Source: Flavobacterium croceum DSM 17960 (GTDB lineage: Bacteria > Bacteroidota > Bacteroidia > Flavobacteriales > Flavobacteriaceae). From it: a DNA stretch of 64,000 nt. Numbering within the stretch: position 1 is the stretch's first letter; each line of letters starts with the position of its first letter. The notes below the pieces were generated by a model, which was not told the origin of the DNA, did no database searches, and saw only the letters and a list, made by a program, of their open reading frames with translations. Below are positions 1 through 8,025 of this stretch, piece by piece. Where the stretch lies: the NCBI RefSeq assembly GCF_002917885.1, contig NZ_PQNY01000008.1, forward strand, positions 62,001 to 126,000. The letters run 5' to 3'. The position numbers were made by a program, and so were the translations under genes.

Positions 1-2
1 AA

Positions 3-2657
3 GCACCTCTTTTTGAATTTCATGGATTAACCGTAGATTGTATCGACAATCACTCTCCAAATACTGCCGAAAGAAGAAAAGCATACGAAGCAGATATTAC
101 TTATGGTACAAACAATGAGTTTGGTTTTGACTACCTTCGTGATAATATGGCACATTCGCCAGAAGATTTGGTACAACGCAAACATAATTTTGCAATAGTA
201 GATGAGGTAGACTCTGTATTGATTGATGATGCTCGTACACCACTTATTATATCTGGGCCTGTTCCCGATGGCGATCGTCATGAATTTAATGAGTTAAAAC
301 CAAAAGTTGAAAACCTCTATAATTTACAAAAACAAATTTCCAACGGATTTCTAGCCGAAGCAAAACGCTTGTTTAAAGAAGGAAATATGAAAGATGCTGG
401 CTTTAATTTATTGCGTGCGCATCGTTCGCTTCCAAAAAACAAAGCCTTAATTAAGTTTCTTTCGGAAGAAGGTGTAAAACAATTACTCCAAAAAACCGAA
501 AATCATTACATGCAAGACAACAACAGAGAAATGCCAAAAGTTGATGAAGCCTTGTATTTTGTAATTGAAGAAAAAAATAATCAAGTAGAACTTACCGATA
601 ATGGTATTAAATACCTATCGCACGATACAGCCGAAGACTTCTTTATTTTACCAGATATTGGTACAGAAATAGCCAATATAGAAAACAAAAAACTTTCTAA
701 GGATGAAGAAGCCGAAGCAAAAGAACATTTATTCCAAGATTTTGCTGTAAAAAGCGAACGTATACATACCCTTACTCAATTACTTAAAGCTTATACACTT
801 TTTGAAAAAGATACCGAGTATGTAATTATGGACAATAAAATTTTGATAGTAGACGAACAAACAGGTCGTATTATGGATGGTCGTAGATATTCCGATGGAT
901 TACACCAAGCCATAGAAGCTAAAGAAAATGTTACTATCGAAGCAGCTACCCAAACTTTTGCAACCATTACTCTCCAAAATTATTTCCGTATGTATAATAA
1001 ATTAGGCGGAATGACGGGTACTGCTGTTACAGAAGCTGGAGAGTTTTGGGAAATATACAAACTTGATGTTGTAGAGATCCCTACCAACAGAGGTATTTCT
1101 AGAATGGATAAAGAAGATTTAATATACCGCTCGGTTCGTGAAAAATTCAACGCCGTTATTGAAGATGTAACCCAACTTTCTCAATCTGGGCGACCAGTGC
1201 TTATTGGTACAACTTCGGTAGAAATTTCAGAAAAGTTAAGCCGTATGCTTAAAATGCGTGGTGTAGCACACAATGTTTTGAATGCCAAAATGCACAAAAA
1301 AGAAGCCGAGATAGTTGCCGAAGCTGGTAAACCTGGTGTAGTAACCATTGCTACCAATATGGCTGGTCGTGGTACAGATATTAAACTAACGCCAGAAGTA
1401 AAAGCAGCCGGCGGATTGGCCATTATAGGTACTGAGCGTCATGACTCTCGAAGAGTAGACAGACAGTTGCGTGGTCGTGCAGGACGTCAAGGTGACCCAG
1501 GAAGCTCTCAGTTTTATGTATCATTAGAAGATAATTTAATGCGCTTGTTTGGCTCTGAAAGAGTAGCAAAAATAATGGATAGAATGGGCTTAAAAGAAGG
1601 CGAAGTTATCCAACATTCTATGATGACAAAATCTATAGAAAGAGCACAAAAACGCGTAGAAGAAAATAATTTTGGTACTCGTAAACGATTATTAGAATAC
1701 GATGACGTAATGAATTCGCAACGTGAAGTAGTTTACAAACGTCGTCGTCATGCTTTACATGGCGAACGTTTAAAACTCGATATCGCCAATATGATGTATG
1801 ATACTTGTGAACTTATTACAAGCACAAATAAATTGGCAAACGATTATAAAAATTTTGAGTTTGAGATAATCCGTTACTTTGGTATTACTTCGCCTATATC
1901 TGAACAAGATTTTGCTAAAAGTAGTGATATGGAAATTACAGGAAAACTGTACAAAGCCACTATGCAATATTATATTGAAAAAACAGAGCGTAGTGCTAGA
2001 GAGGCTTTCCCGATAGTTCAAAATATTTATGAAAATCCAAACAACCAATATGAAAGAGTTATTGTACCTTTTTCAGATGGAATAAAAACTCTTAATGTTG
2101 TAACCGATTTGAAAAAAGCCTATGAAACTCAGGGCGCTCAATTGGTTGCCGATTTCGAAAAAAATATTACTCTTGCCATTGTAGACGAAGCTTGGAAAAA
2201 GCATCTTCGAAAAATGGACGAATTAAAACAATCGGTTCAATTGGCCGTTCACGAACAAAAAGACCCTTTGCTTATTTATAAGTTCGAAGCATTCAATTTG
2301 TTTAAAAATATGATTGACGGTGTAAATAAAGAGGTTATTTCATTTTTATTTAAAGGTGATTTACCTCAGCAAAATAATACTATCGAAGAAGCCAAAGAAG
2401 TTAAACGAAAAGAAAACTATACCGAAAGTAAAGATGATGTTCTAAATACTGAAGAACTTGCAGAACGTAATCGTGAAGCTGCAAGCCAACAACAGCAACA
2501 ACCCAAACAAGAAACTATAGTAAGAGATCAGCCAAAAATAAACAGAAATGATAATGTTACCATAAAACATATCATTAGTGGTAAAACCGAAACCATGAAG
2601 TATAAAAAAGCTGAATTACTACTTGCTGGTGGCGAATGGGTTTTGGTAAAAGAATAA
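3..2657 (+). CDS. secA: Protein translocase ATPase SecA (5' end outside window)
   Basis: SecA is the motor ATPase that drives unfolded precursors through SecYEG. The reading frame is open from base 3, so the gene starts upstream of the window and the Walker A region is missing here. Visible parts are the Walker B-like DEVDSVLIDDARTP, the GGMTGTA motif, the second nucleotide-binding domain with RGRAGRQGDPG, and the helical scaffold ending near DEAWKKHLRKMDELKQ. A long insert after the DEVD motif (about 70-200 residues downstream) is usual for Bacteroidota SecA as I know it. The tail is Gln-rich and then ends in GEWVLVKE, without the Cys-rich zinc-binding SEC-C motif found at the end of many SecA proteins. 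A strong hairpin terminator follows. Identification is very safe. Confidence 0.97.
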   Translation, partial: APLFEFHGLTVDCIDNHSPNTAERRKAYEADITYGTNNEFGFDYLRDNMAHSPEDLVQRKHNFAIVDEVDSVLIDDARTPLIISGPVPDGDRHEFNELKPKVENLYNLQKQISNGFLAEAKRLFKEGNMKDAGFNLLRAHRSLPKNKALIKFLSEEGVKQLLQKTENHYMQDNNREMPKVDEALYFVIEEKNNQVELTDNGIKYLSHDTAEDFFILPDIGTEIANIENKKLSKDEEAEAKEHLFQDFAVKSERIHTLTQLLKAYTLFEKDTEYVIMDNKILIVDEQTGRIMDGRRYSDGLHQAIEAKENVTIEAATQTFATITLQNYFRMYNKLGGMTGTAVTEAGEFWEIYKLDVVEIPTNRGISRMDKEDLIYRSVREKFNAVIEDVTQLSQSGRPVLIGTTSVEISEKLSRMLKMRGVAHNVLNAKMHKKEAEIVAEAGKPGVVTIATNMAGRGTDIKLTPEVKAAGGLAIIGTERHDSRRVDRQLRGRAGRQGDPGSSQFYVSLEDNLMRLFGSERVAKIMDRMGLKEGEVIQHSMMTKSIERAQKRVEENNFGTRKRLLEYDDVMNSQREVVYKRRRHALHGERLKLDIANMMYDTCELITSTNKLANDYKNFEFEIIRYFGITSPISEQDFAKSSDMEITGKLYKATMQYYIEKTERSAREAFPIVQNIYENPNNQYERVIVPFSDGIKTLNVVTDLKKAYETQGAQLVADFEKNITLAIVDEAWKKHLRKMDELKQSVQLAVHEQKDPLLIYKFEAFNLFKNMIDGVNKEVISFLFKGDLPQQNNTIEEAKEVKRKENYTESKDDVLNTEELAERNREAASQQQQQPKQETIVRDQPKINRNDNVTIKHIISGKTETMKYKKAELLLAGGEWVLVKE

Positions 2658-2677
2658 TATTTCTTATATAATATTGT

Positions 2678-2713
2678 AAAAAGGCTGTTTTACAAATGTA
2701 AAACAGCCTTTTT
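2678..2713. terminator. Bidirectional terminator between secA and the porin
   Basis: A 17-base perfect stem (left arm 2678-2694, right arm 2697-2713, two-base loop) with A-rich left and T-rich right ends sits 20 bases after the secA stop and 11 bases from the stop of the convergent porin gene. It can terminate both. Confidence 0.9.
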
Positions 2714-2724
2714 ATTATTTTGAG

Positions 2725-3963
2725 CTATATACCTAATTCTACCTGAAACCGTAAATACCAATTATTTTTACTGGTATTGTCGTAAAAAGTTTGTTTTTCT
2801 TGAGTAAATTCTGCTTGAAGTTTTAAGGCATGTTCCCAAATATATTTGTTTACTCCAAAGCTAAATTGATTAATATTTGGGTAATATAACGATACTTCTT
2901 TGCTGATTTTTTGAAGTGAATATCTTCCAATAATTTCATATTTTGATGGAAAAATATAGCTACATTGTATATCACTACCATAACCATTAAATACAGCCCT
3001 TTTTAATGTAGATTCTGTAGGATTGGTAGTTATTGGATTTGTAGAATTTCTATTCATGTAAGTAGACATAAAAGCCCAACCTCTATATTTTGCAATAAGG
3101 TCAAGAAAAACCGAAGTTACATCTTTGGTTTCATACAATAAATCTCCCATTTGCCCTTGTGTTTTACGCGCTTTATTATTAAAACTATATACACCCGAAA
3201 GCATTACTTTGGGTTGAGGCTCACGCAAAATATCTCCTTCAAAATAGTGCCCATCATTTTTAAACTTACCTAAGGGTAATACTTCTAATTTTGCTGTATA
3301 GCATAAACCATTATTGTCTTTTAAATTAGAATTTGGATTGTTGGTAGTCCAATTTCTACCTTCTCCCAAGCTAATAGCTCCTTTAAAATTGTATGAAAAT
3401 TTATCTTTAAATTCATTAATATTGGCAAAATGAACTCCGAAATCTCGATCAATGCTAAATCTTGTATTGTTAATAGATCGATCTGTAAGTTGTATTGCTC
3501 CCGATGAATTTACTGTTTGTCTTGTTCCTGGCAGTTTAGTTACTCCAAATCCGAATTGCCAAGAATTGGTTGGTCTATAGTAAAATACTGCATCACGAAT
3601 AACATTTAGATTCTCTCCTGCTTTTTCTGCCCCTACATCGCCAGCACCAAAAGAGAGTTGCAAAACATACAAAAACTTTGGATTTCCTACAAAACCATCA
3701 AAACGCAAACGCAATCTTCTTACTTGAGCTTCATAATATGGATCTGCATTTTCATTATTATAATAACTCAATCTATTTTGCATTCTAAACCTAATATTAA
3801 ATTGAAATAAACTATCTGGCGAAGTTATTCCTAATCCTTTTCCATAACTGTAATAAGGTAGAGATGCGAGCTTTAAATCGTTATCTTTTTTTGAAAACTT
3901 AATTTCTTGAGCAAATGTTATAGCACAAAATAAAGTCGCTAGTAATAAAATTTTTTGTTTCAT
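2725..3963 (-). CDS. Phosphate-selective porin O/P family outer-membrane protein
   Basis: A 412-residue predicted outer-membrane beta-barrel. Residues 1-18 form a signal peptide ending at TFAQ. The body shows alternating aromatic/polar strands and the RLRLRFDGFVGNPKFLYVLQ segment typical of the OprO/OprP-like porin family (PF07396). The C-terminus LRFQVELGI fits a barrel's last strand. Family knowledge suggests diffusion of anions such as phosphate, but in Bacteroidota the substrate is usually unproven. The gene is monocistronic: a terminator lies downstream and its own promoter box (TAAGTTTG on the minus strand, 3987-3994) lies upstream. Substrate specificity is inference only. Confidence 0.8.
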   Translation of the reverse strand: MKQKILLLATLFCAITFAQEIKFSKKDNDLKLASLPYYSYGKGLGITSPDSLFQFNIRFRMQNRLSYYNNENADPYYEAQVRRLRLRFDGFVGNPKFLYVLQLSFGAGDVGAEKAGENLNVIRDAVFYYRPTNSWQFGFGVTKLPGTRQTVNSSGAIQLTDRSINNTRFSIDRDFGVHFANINEFKDKFSYNFKGAISLGEGRNWTTNNPNSNLKDNNGLCYTAKLEVLPLGKFKNDGHYFEGDILREPQPKVMLSGVYSFNNKARKTQGQMGDLLYETKDVTSVFLDLIAKYRGWAFMSTYMNRNSTNPITTNPTESTLKRAVFNGYGSDIQCSYIFPSKYEIIGRYSLQKISKEVSLYYPNINQFSFGVNKYIWEHALKLQAEFTQEKQTFYDNTSKNNWYLRFQVELGI

Positions 3964-3986
3964 ATTATTTTAATGTTGTGTTGGTG

Positions 3987-3994
3987 CAAACTTA
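3987..3994 (-). promoter_or_regulatory. -7 box of the porin gene
   Basis: TAAGTTTG on the minus strand matches the Bacteroidota -7 consensus TAnnTTTG and lies 23 bases before the porin ATG. Confidence 0.5.
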
Positions 3995-4029
3995 ACATTA
4001 TAATAGCGTTATCTATGTTATGTAAATGT

Positions 4030-4037
4030 TACTTTTG
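4030..4037 (+). promoter_or_regulatory. -7 box of prmA-clpS
   Basis: TACTTTTG matches TAnnTTTG and lies 17 bases before the prmA ATG. Confidence 0.6.
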
Positions 4038-4054
4038 CAAAAAAAATAATCATT

Positions 4055-4888
4055 ATGAGTAATTGTTACTTAGCCTATCATTTTACAATAGAACCAAAAG
4101 AAATAGGTTCTGAAATTTTAATAGCCGAATTAGGAGAAAAACCGTTTGAAAGTTTTATAGAAACCGAAACTGGTATTACTGCTTACATACAAAAAGATTT
4201 ACATACAGATTTTATTTTGTCGGATATAGCAATTTTGCAATCTAATGAATTTAAAATTTCTTACAGCATTGAAGAAATTGAACAAGTAAATTGGAACGAA
4301 GAATGGGAGAAAAACTTTGAACCTATTGATGTTGATGGGCTTTGCCATGTAAGAGCACCTTTTCATGAACCCACAAAAGCTTTATACGATATTGTAATAG
4401 AGCCTAAAATGAGTTTTGGAACCGGACATCATGAAACAACCCACATGATGATTCAACATTTATTAGACATGGATGTTACCAATATGAAAACACTCGATAT
4501 GGGTTGCGGAACTGCAATTTTAGCAATTCTCGCCGAAATGAAAGGTGCAAAACCTATCGATGCTATTGATATAGACAATTGGTGCTATTTAAACTCTATG
4601 GAAAATGCAGAAAGAAATTTGTGCAAGCATATTACTGTATATGAAGGTGATGCAAGTTTATTAAAAAACAAAAATTACGATTTAATTATTGCAAACATAA
4701 ACAGAAATATCTTACTTAATGATATGCAAGCCTATGTAGATTGCTTAAACCCAAATGGTGTATTGCTTTTAAGTGGTTTTTATGAAGAAGATATTCCTTA
4801 TTTAACAGATGCTTGTACGAGAAAAGGATTAAAATTTGTTAAAAAATTACAACGAAATAATTGGGTATCATTAAAATTTATAAATTAG
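4055..4888 (+). CDS. prmA: Ribosomal protein L11 methyltransferase
   Basis: PrmA uses S-adenosylmethionine to methylate ribosomal protein L11. The 277-residue length is normal. The N-terminal substrate-binding part is followed by the linker and FGTGHHETT (121-129), which is highly characteristic of PrmA. The SAM-binding glycine motif LDMGCGTA is at 147-154, and an NINRN-type segment marks the catalytic core. It starts shortly after a TACTTTTG promoter box and is followed 34 bases later by clpS in the same direction, so the two are probably cotranscribed. An A/T-rich 9-base inverted repeat (4873-4881 and 4894-4902) straddles the gene end, but it lacks a T run and need not stop transcription. 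Confidence 0.95.
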   Translation: MSNCYLAYHFTIEPKEIGSEILIAELGEKPFESFIETETGITAYIQKDLHTDFILSDIAILQSNEFKISYSIEEIEQVNWNEEWEKNFEPIDVDGLCHVRAPFHEPTKALYDIVIEPKMSFGTGHHETTHMMIQHLLDMDVTNMKTLDMGCGTAILAILAEMKGAKPIDAIDIDNWCYLNSMENAERNLCKHITVYEGDASLLKNKNYDLIIANINRNILLNDMQAYVDCLNPNGVLLLSGFYEEDIPYLTDACTRKGLKFVKKLQRNNWVSLKFIN

Positions 4889-4922
4889 TGGCGATAAATT
4901 TTAAATCTTAATTCTCATTTTA

Positions 4923-5198
4923 ATGGCTACCAAAGAAAAAATTCAAGAAGAAGTAGATTTATTAGAACAACTTTCTAAAAATTTTGAAATTGTTTTGTTT
5001 AATGACGATTACAATACTTTTGACCATGTAATAGAAACATTGGTAAAAGTATGCAAACACGATTCATTGCAAGCCGAACAATGTGCTATTTTGGTGCATC
5101 ATACAGGAAAATGTGGTGTAAAAACAGGCTCTTATGATGAACTCGAACCTATGTGTACCCAACTCTTGGACGCAGGTTTAAGCGCAGAGATAAATTAA
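4923..5198 (+). CDS. clpS: ATP-dependent Clp protease adaptor ClpS
   Basis: ClpS binds N-end-rule substrates and hands them to ClpA/ClpC-ClpP. The 91-residue protein has the family core: NDDYNTFDHV (27-36), which lines the N-degron pocket, and the HHTGKCGVKTG segment further on. The N-terminal extension is short and rich in charged residues, as expected for the flexible arm that enters the unfoldase. It is the second gene after prmA and ends in a hairpin terminator. The assignment rests on clear motifs and size. Confidence 0.92.
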   Translation: MATKEKIQEEVDLLEQLSKNFEIVLFNDDYNTFDHVIETLVKVCKHDSLQAEQCAILVHHTGKCGVKTGSYDELEPMCTQLLDAGLSAEIN

Positions 5199-5224
5199 AA
5201 GCACTTTAAAAAAGTGCTTTTTTT
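5197..5224. terminator. Bidirectional terminator clpS / HMA protein
   Basis: An 11-base stem (AAAAGCACTTT, 5197-5207, with its complement 5211-5221) followed by T residues overlaps the clpS stop. The convergent gene ends at 5223, so the hairpin can serve both. Confidence 0.8.
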
Positions 5225-5492
5225 ATGAAGTTATTTTTCCAACGGCACAACTCACAAACGATTTGGCTTTGGTAGTAAACGAATTCTCATCTCCAATTTC
5301 GGGATATCCTATTTCTTTTAATGTATTTTTTACCAACTCTAAATCTTTTTCTTCTAAATATTGAAAAGTAACCGAATCTTCATTTGGGTTGGCTTTTATT
5401 TCAGAAATATTGTCAAGATTTGCTAATTTGGTTTCAATGGTTTTTGCACAACCACCACATTTTAAATTTTGGATAGAAAGCGTAATCTTCAT
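5223..5492 (-). CDS. Heavy-metal-associated (HMA) domain protein
   Basis: An 89-residue soluble protein with a ferredoxin-like HMA fold. The metal-binding CGGC is at residues 12-15 after the first strand (MKITLSIQNL). Family members bind Cu(I) or similar soft metals and act as chaperones or as parts of P-type ATPases. A third Cys (SFVSCAVG) lies near the C-terminus. No metal ATPase lies beside it. Upstream are two YeeE/YedE genes in the same direction, but a separate promoter box (minus-strand TAATTTTG, 5517-5524) and a Crp/Fnr-like palindrome suggest its own control. The metal cannot be told from sequence. Confidence 0.85.
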   Translation of the reverse strand: MKITLSIQNLKCGGCAKTIETKLANLDNISEIKANPNEDSVTFQYLEEKDLELVKNTLKEIGYPEIGDENSFTTKAKSFVSCAVGKITS

Positions 5493-5516
5493 AGTTGTAA
5501 CTTATTATTTAAACAA

Positions 5517-5524
5517 CAAAATTA
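5517..5524 (-). promoter_or_regulatory. -7 box of the HMA gene
   Basis: The minus strand reads TAATTTTG here, matching TAnnTTTG, 24 bases before the HMA ATG. Confidence 0.5.
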
Positions 5525-5545
5525 CACTTATGCAGCCGGTTGTTT

Positions 5546-5561
5546 TGTGACATTTGTCACA
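5546..5561. promoter_or_regulatory. Crp/Fnr-family-like operator
   Basis: TGTGACA-TT-TGTCACA is a perfect palindrome and also a perfect match to TGTGA-N6-TCACA, the consensus of the Crp/Fnr superfamily. Its centre lies about 43 bases upstream of the start point expected from the HMA -7 box, close to the class II activator position. It starts just past the stop of the upstream YeeE-like gene. No crp/fnr gene is in the window, so the regulator is inferred. Confidence 0.6.
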
Positions 5562-5565
5562 CTTA

Positions 5566-5979
5566 TTAATGTGGCAATTTGTCTTTTACAATACCATAAA
5601 TATAAGTCCCTAATAAAGCTCCGCCTAAAACTACAAGTATAGAAACCAAACCTGTACTTAACAATATAAATATTGGCCCAGGACAAGCGCCTACCAAACC
5701 CCAACCCAATCCAAACATAATTCCTCCAAATATGTATCGAAAAAATGAACGTTGCTTGTCGTGAATTTGTATAGGTAAGCCTCTGTAATCTTTAAGTTCT
5801 TTTTTCTTAATGAGTTTTATTCCCAATACGCCTGTGGCTATAGCAACGCCAATAATACCAAACATATGAAACGACTGAAAATGAAACATTTCAAATATTC
5901 TATACCATGAAACGGCCTCCGACTTTGTAAGTACTATACCTAAAACAACCCCTACTATAAAAAAACGCAATAGTTTCAT
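5566..5979 (-). CDS. YeeE/YedE family membrane protein, DUF6691-type half
   Basis: A 137-residue inner-membrane protein with about four hydrophobic segments. It contains the family signature GLGWGLVGACPGP around residues 92-104, whose Cys is thought to carry sulfur in YeeE/YedE-type thiosulfate transporters. It is encoded 7 bases after its partner half (5987-6547) in the same direction. In many bacteria the two halves are split genes of a sulfur-compound transporter or channel. The sulfur role is family knowledge, not shown here. The rhodanese at 27.3 kb is too far away to count as context. Confidence 0.8.
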   Translation of the reverse strand: MKLLRFFIVGVVLGIVLTKSEAVSWYRIFEMFHFQSFHMFGIIGVAIATGVLGIKLIKKKELKDYRGLPIQIHDKQRSFFRYIFGGIMFGLGWGLVGACPGPIFILLSTGLVSILVVLGGALLGTYIYGIVKDKLPH

Positions 5980-5986
5980 ATCTATT

Positions 5987-6547
5987 CTAAAAAATTAAAG
6001 GTATAATTACATGAACCATAAGTAAACCTCCAAGAAAAAAACCAATTACAGCTATTAATGAAGGTAATTGCAAATTACTTAATCCTGATATAGCATGGCC
6101 AGACGTACAACCTCCAGCATATGGGGTACCAAAACCTATTAAAAAACCACCACCTAATAAAATTAAAAAGCCTTTGAGGGAAAAAACAGAACTTAAACTA
6201 AAAATAGTTTCTGGTTGTAGATTACCATTGGGATTATCTATTCCGATTTCTTGTAACAAAGCAATTGTTTTGGGGTTTAATTGTAGAATATTTTCACTCG
6301 ATAAAAAATGTATAGCAAGATAACCTCCTACTATAGAGCCAAGTACTACAGCTAAATTCCATTTTTGTTCTCGCCAATCAAAATTAAAATAATCAGAAAA
6401 TTTTTTACCACCAAACATAGAACACATTGTCCTTAAATTGGAAGACATTCCGAAGGTTTTTCCAAAATAAGTAAGCACCAACATAATCAAGCCAATCAAA
6501 AAACCAGATATAGCCCAATGCCAAGTTCCTGTAAATAATTCCATCAC
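5987..6547 (-). CDS. YeeE/YedE family sulfur transport-like membrane protein
   Basis: A 186-residue membrane protein with several hydrophobic helices and the conserved segment GTPYAGGCTSGHAISGLSNL near residues 139-158, the counterpart of the sulfur-relay Cys motif in YeeE. A second Cys lies in LRTMCSMFGG. It is the first gene of a two-gene unit with the DUF6691 half. The probable promoter box (minus-strand TAAATTTG, 6559-6566) lies 11 bases before the ATG. Likely role: movement of thiosulfate or another sulfur species across the inner membrane, by family analogy. Confidence 0.82.
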   Translation of the reverse strand: MMELFTGTWHWAISGFLIGLIMLVLTYFGKTFGMSSNLRTMCSMFGGKKFSDYFNFDWREQKWNLAVVLGSIVGGYLAIHFLSSENILQLNPKTIALLQEIGIDNPNGNLQPETIFSLSSVFSLKGFLILLGGGFLIGFGTPYAGGCTSGHAISGLSNLQLPSLIAVIGFFLGGLLMVHVIIPLIF

Positions 6548-6558
6548 AAATATTTTTG

Positions 6559-6566
6559 CAAATTTA
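6559..6566 (-). promoter_or_regulatory. -7 box of the YeeE/YedE pair
   Basis: TAAATTTG on the minus strand matches TAnnTTTG, with a very short leader to the ATG at 6547. Confidence 0.45.
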
Positions 6567-6633
6567 AAAATTGTGGTTCGATATTTGCTTAATTTTATGC
6601 TAAAAAGCTATCTTTAAAGTCAAATTTTACAAA

Positions 6634-7077
6634 ATGAAAAAACTTTTTTTCTTGATACTTGTTATTTGTAGTACGCTTGTATCTTGCATCAGTACAAAAT
6701 CTACGTTAAAAAATGTAGACAATACAGCTCCAAAACCTGTTATTAAAAATAATGCTTTTGTCATTACAGAAAACACACCCGAAGCAAAATATGGGTATCA
6801 TCAAGACTATCCAATTAATCTTGGTTTTGAAAATGAAAAATTATCCGAAAAAAATATATCCTTGTTTTTCAATGCTCTTTTAGGGAAAGAAAATCAAAAT
6901 TTTACTTACAAAAAACTAGAAGATTGTTGTCCTTTTCCTAGCAAAAGAAATGTAATGGGAGCTGGTATGTTAAGTGTATATGAAATAACTTTTCAAGATA
7001 CGAGTACAGCAAAATTATATATTAATTTGTTTGAGCGAGGTAAAGTATATTGCCCTAAAGGATTTAGTATAAAATAA
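6634..7077 (+). CDS. Small lipoprotein of unknown function
   Basis: A 147-residue protein with a lipoprotein signal peptide; the lipobox LVSC gives lipid-modified Cys18. The mature part has a Cys pair in LEDCCPFPSKRNVMG and the conserved-looking YHQDYPINLGFENEKL. I recognise relatives from flavobacterial genomes, some of which carry the misleading name 2-dehydro-3-deoxyphosphooctonate aldolase; this protein has no aldolase features, and the name probably comes from the neighbouring kdsA. A TATCTTTA sequence (6609-6616) could be its -7 box. Function unknown; membrane anchoring is inferred from the signal. Confidence 0.8.
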   Translation: MKKLFFLILVICSTLVSCISTKSTLKNVDNTAPKPVIKNNAFVITENTPEAKYGYHQDYPINLGFENEKLSEKNISLFFNALLGKENQNFTYKKLEDCCPFPSKRNVMGAGMLSVYEITFQDTSTAKLYINLFERGKVYCPKGFSIK

Positions 7078-7137
7078 ATGTTATATTCAACAACTTATTT
7101 AACCTTTTGAGAGTATTTTTAGAAGGTTTTTTCTTAG

Positions 7138-7145
7138 TATATTTG
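7138..7145 (+). promoter_or_regulatory. -7 box of kdsA
   Basis: TATATTTG, a perfect TAnnTTTG, lies 14 bases before the kdsA ATG. Confidence 0.6.
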
Positions 7146-7159
7146 CAAAAAAAATTCGC

Positions 7160-7978
7160 ATGGATATTAACAATATACCTCAAATAAAACATACTCATTC
7201 CAATAACTTTTTTCTACTTGCTGGCCCTTGCGCTATAGAAGGCGAAGAAATGGCTTTACAAATTGCCGAAAAACTTGTTAAAATTACAGATGCTTTACAA
7301 ATACCGTATGTATTTAAAGGTTCTTTTAAAAAAGCAAATCGTTCTAGAATAGACAGTTTTAGTGGAATTGGCGATGAAAAAGCATTAAAAATACTTAGAA
7401 AAGTATCTGAAACTTTTCATATTCCAACAGTTACCGATATTCACACCAACGAAGATGCCGAAAAAGCTGCTCAATATGTAGACATTCTTCAAATTCCTGC
7501 TTTTTTAGTAAGACAAACCGATTTGGTAGTTGCTGCTGCCAATACAGGAAAGGTTGTAAACTTAAAAAAAGGACAATTTATGAGTCCAGAAAGCATGAAA
7601 CACGCCGTTCAAAAAGTATTAGATTGTAATAATACCAATGTAATGGCTACCGATAGAGGAACAATGTTTGGTTATCAAGATATGGTAGTAGATTTTAGAG
7701 GAATTCCTACCATGCAACAATTTGCTACAACAGTACTAGACGTAACACACTCATTACAACAACCTAATCAAACTATTGGGGTTACAGGAGGCAGACCCGA
7801 TATGATAGAAACTATAGCCAAAGCAGGAATAGCCGTTGGTGTAGATGGAATATTTATCGAAACCCATTTCGACCCTGCCAACGCAAAAAGTGATGGTGCT
7901 AATATGCTTCATTTGGATTATTTTGAAGACCTAATGAAAAAATTAGTAGCTATTAGAAAAACCATTACTCAATTTTAA
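7160..7978 (+). CDS. kdsA: 3-deoxy-8-phosphooctulonate (KDO-8-P) synthase
   Basis: KdsA condenses arabinose-5-phosphate with phosphoenolpyruvate to make KDO-8-phosphate for the lipopolysaccharide core. The 272-residue protein shows the full TIM-barrel signature set: AGPCAIEG (21-28), FKGSFKKANRSR, IQIPAFLVRQTDL, KKGQFMSPE, RGTMFGYQ and DGIFIETHFDP. Cys24 in AGPC sits where the metal-binding Cys of the Aquifex enzyme lies, and the metal-independent E. coli enzyme has Asn there, so this one is predicted to be metal-dependent. It has its own promoter box and may be cotranscribed with the barrel gene that follows 47 bases later. Confidence 0.96.
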   Translation: MDINNIPQIKHTHSNNFFLLAGPCAIEGEEMALQIAEKLVKITDALQIPYVFKGSFKKANRSRIDSFSGIGDEKALKILRKVSETFHIPTVTDIHTNEDAEKAAQYVDILQIPAFLVRQTDLVVAAANTGKVVNLKKGQFMSPESMKHAVQKVLDCNNTNVMATDRGTMFGYQDMVVDFRGIPTMQQFATTVLDVTHSLQQPNQTIGVTGGRPDMIETIAKAGIAVGVDGIFIETHFDPANAKSDGANMLHLDYFEDLMKKLVAIRKTITQF

Positions 7979-8025
7979 AAGTTAAAATAATCAATAGCTC
8001 TCTTAAAACGATTATTTTATAACAC

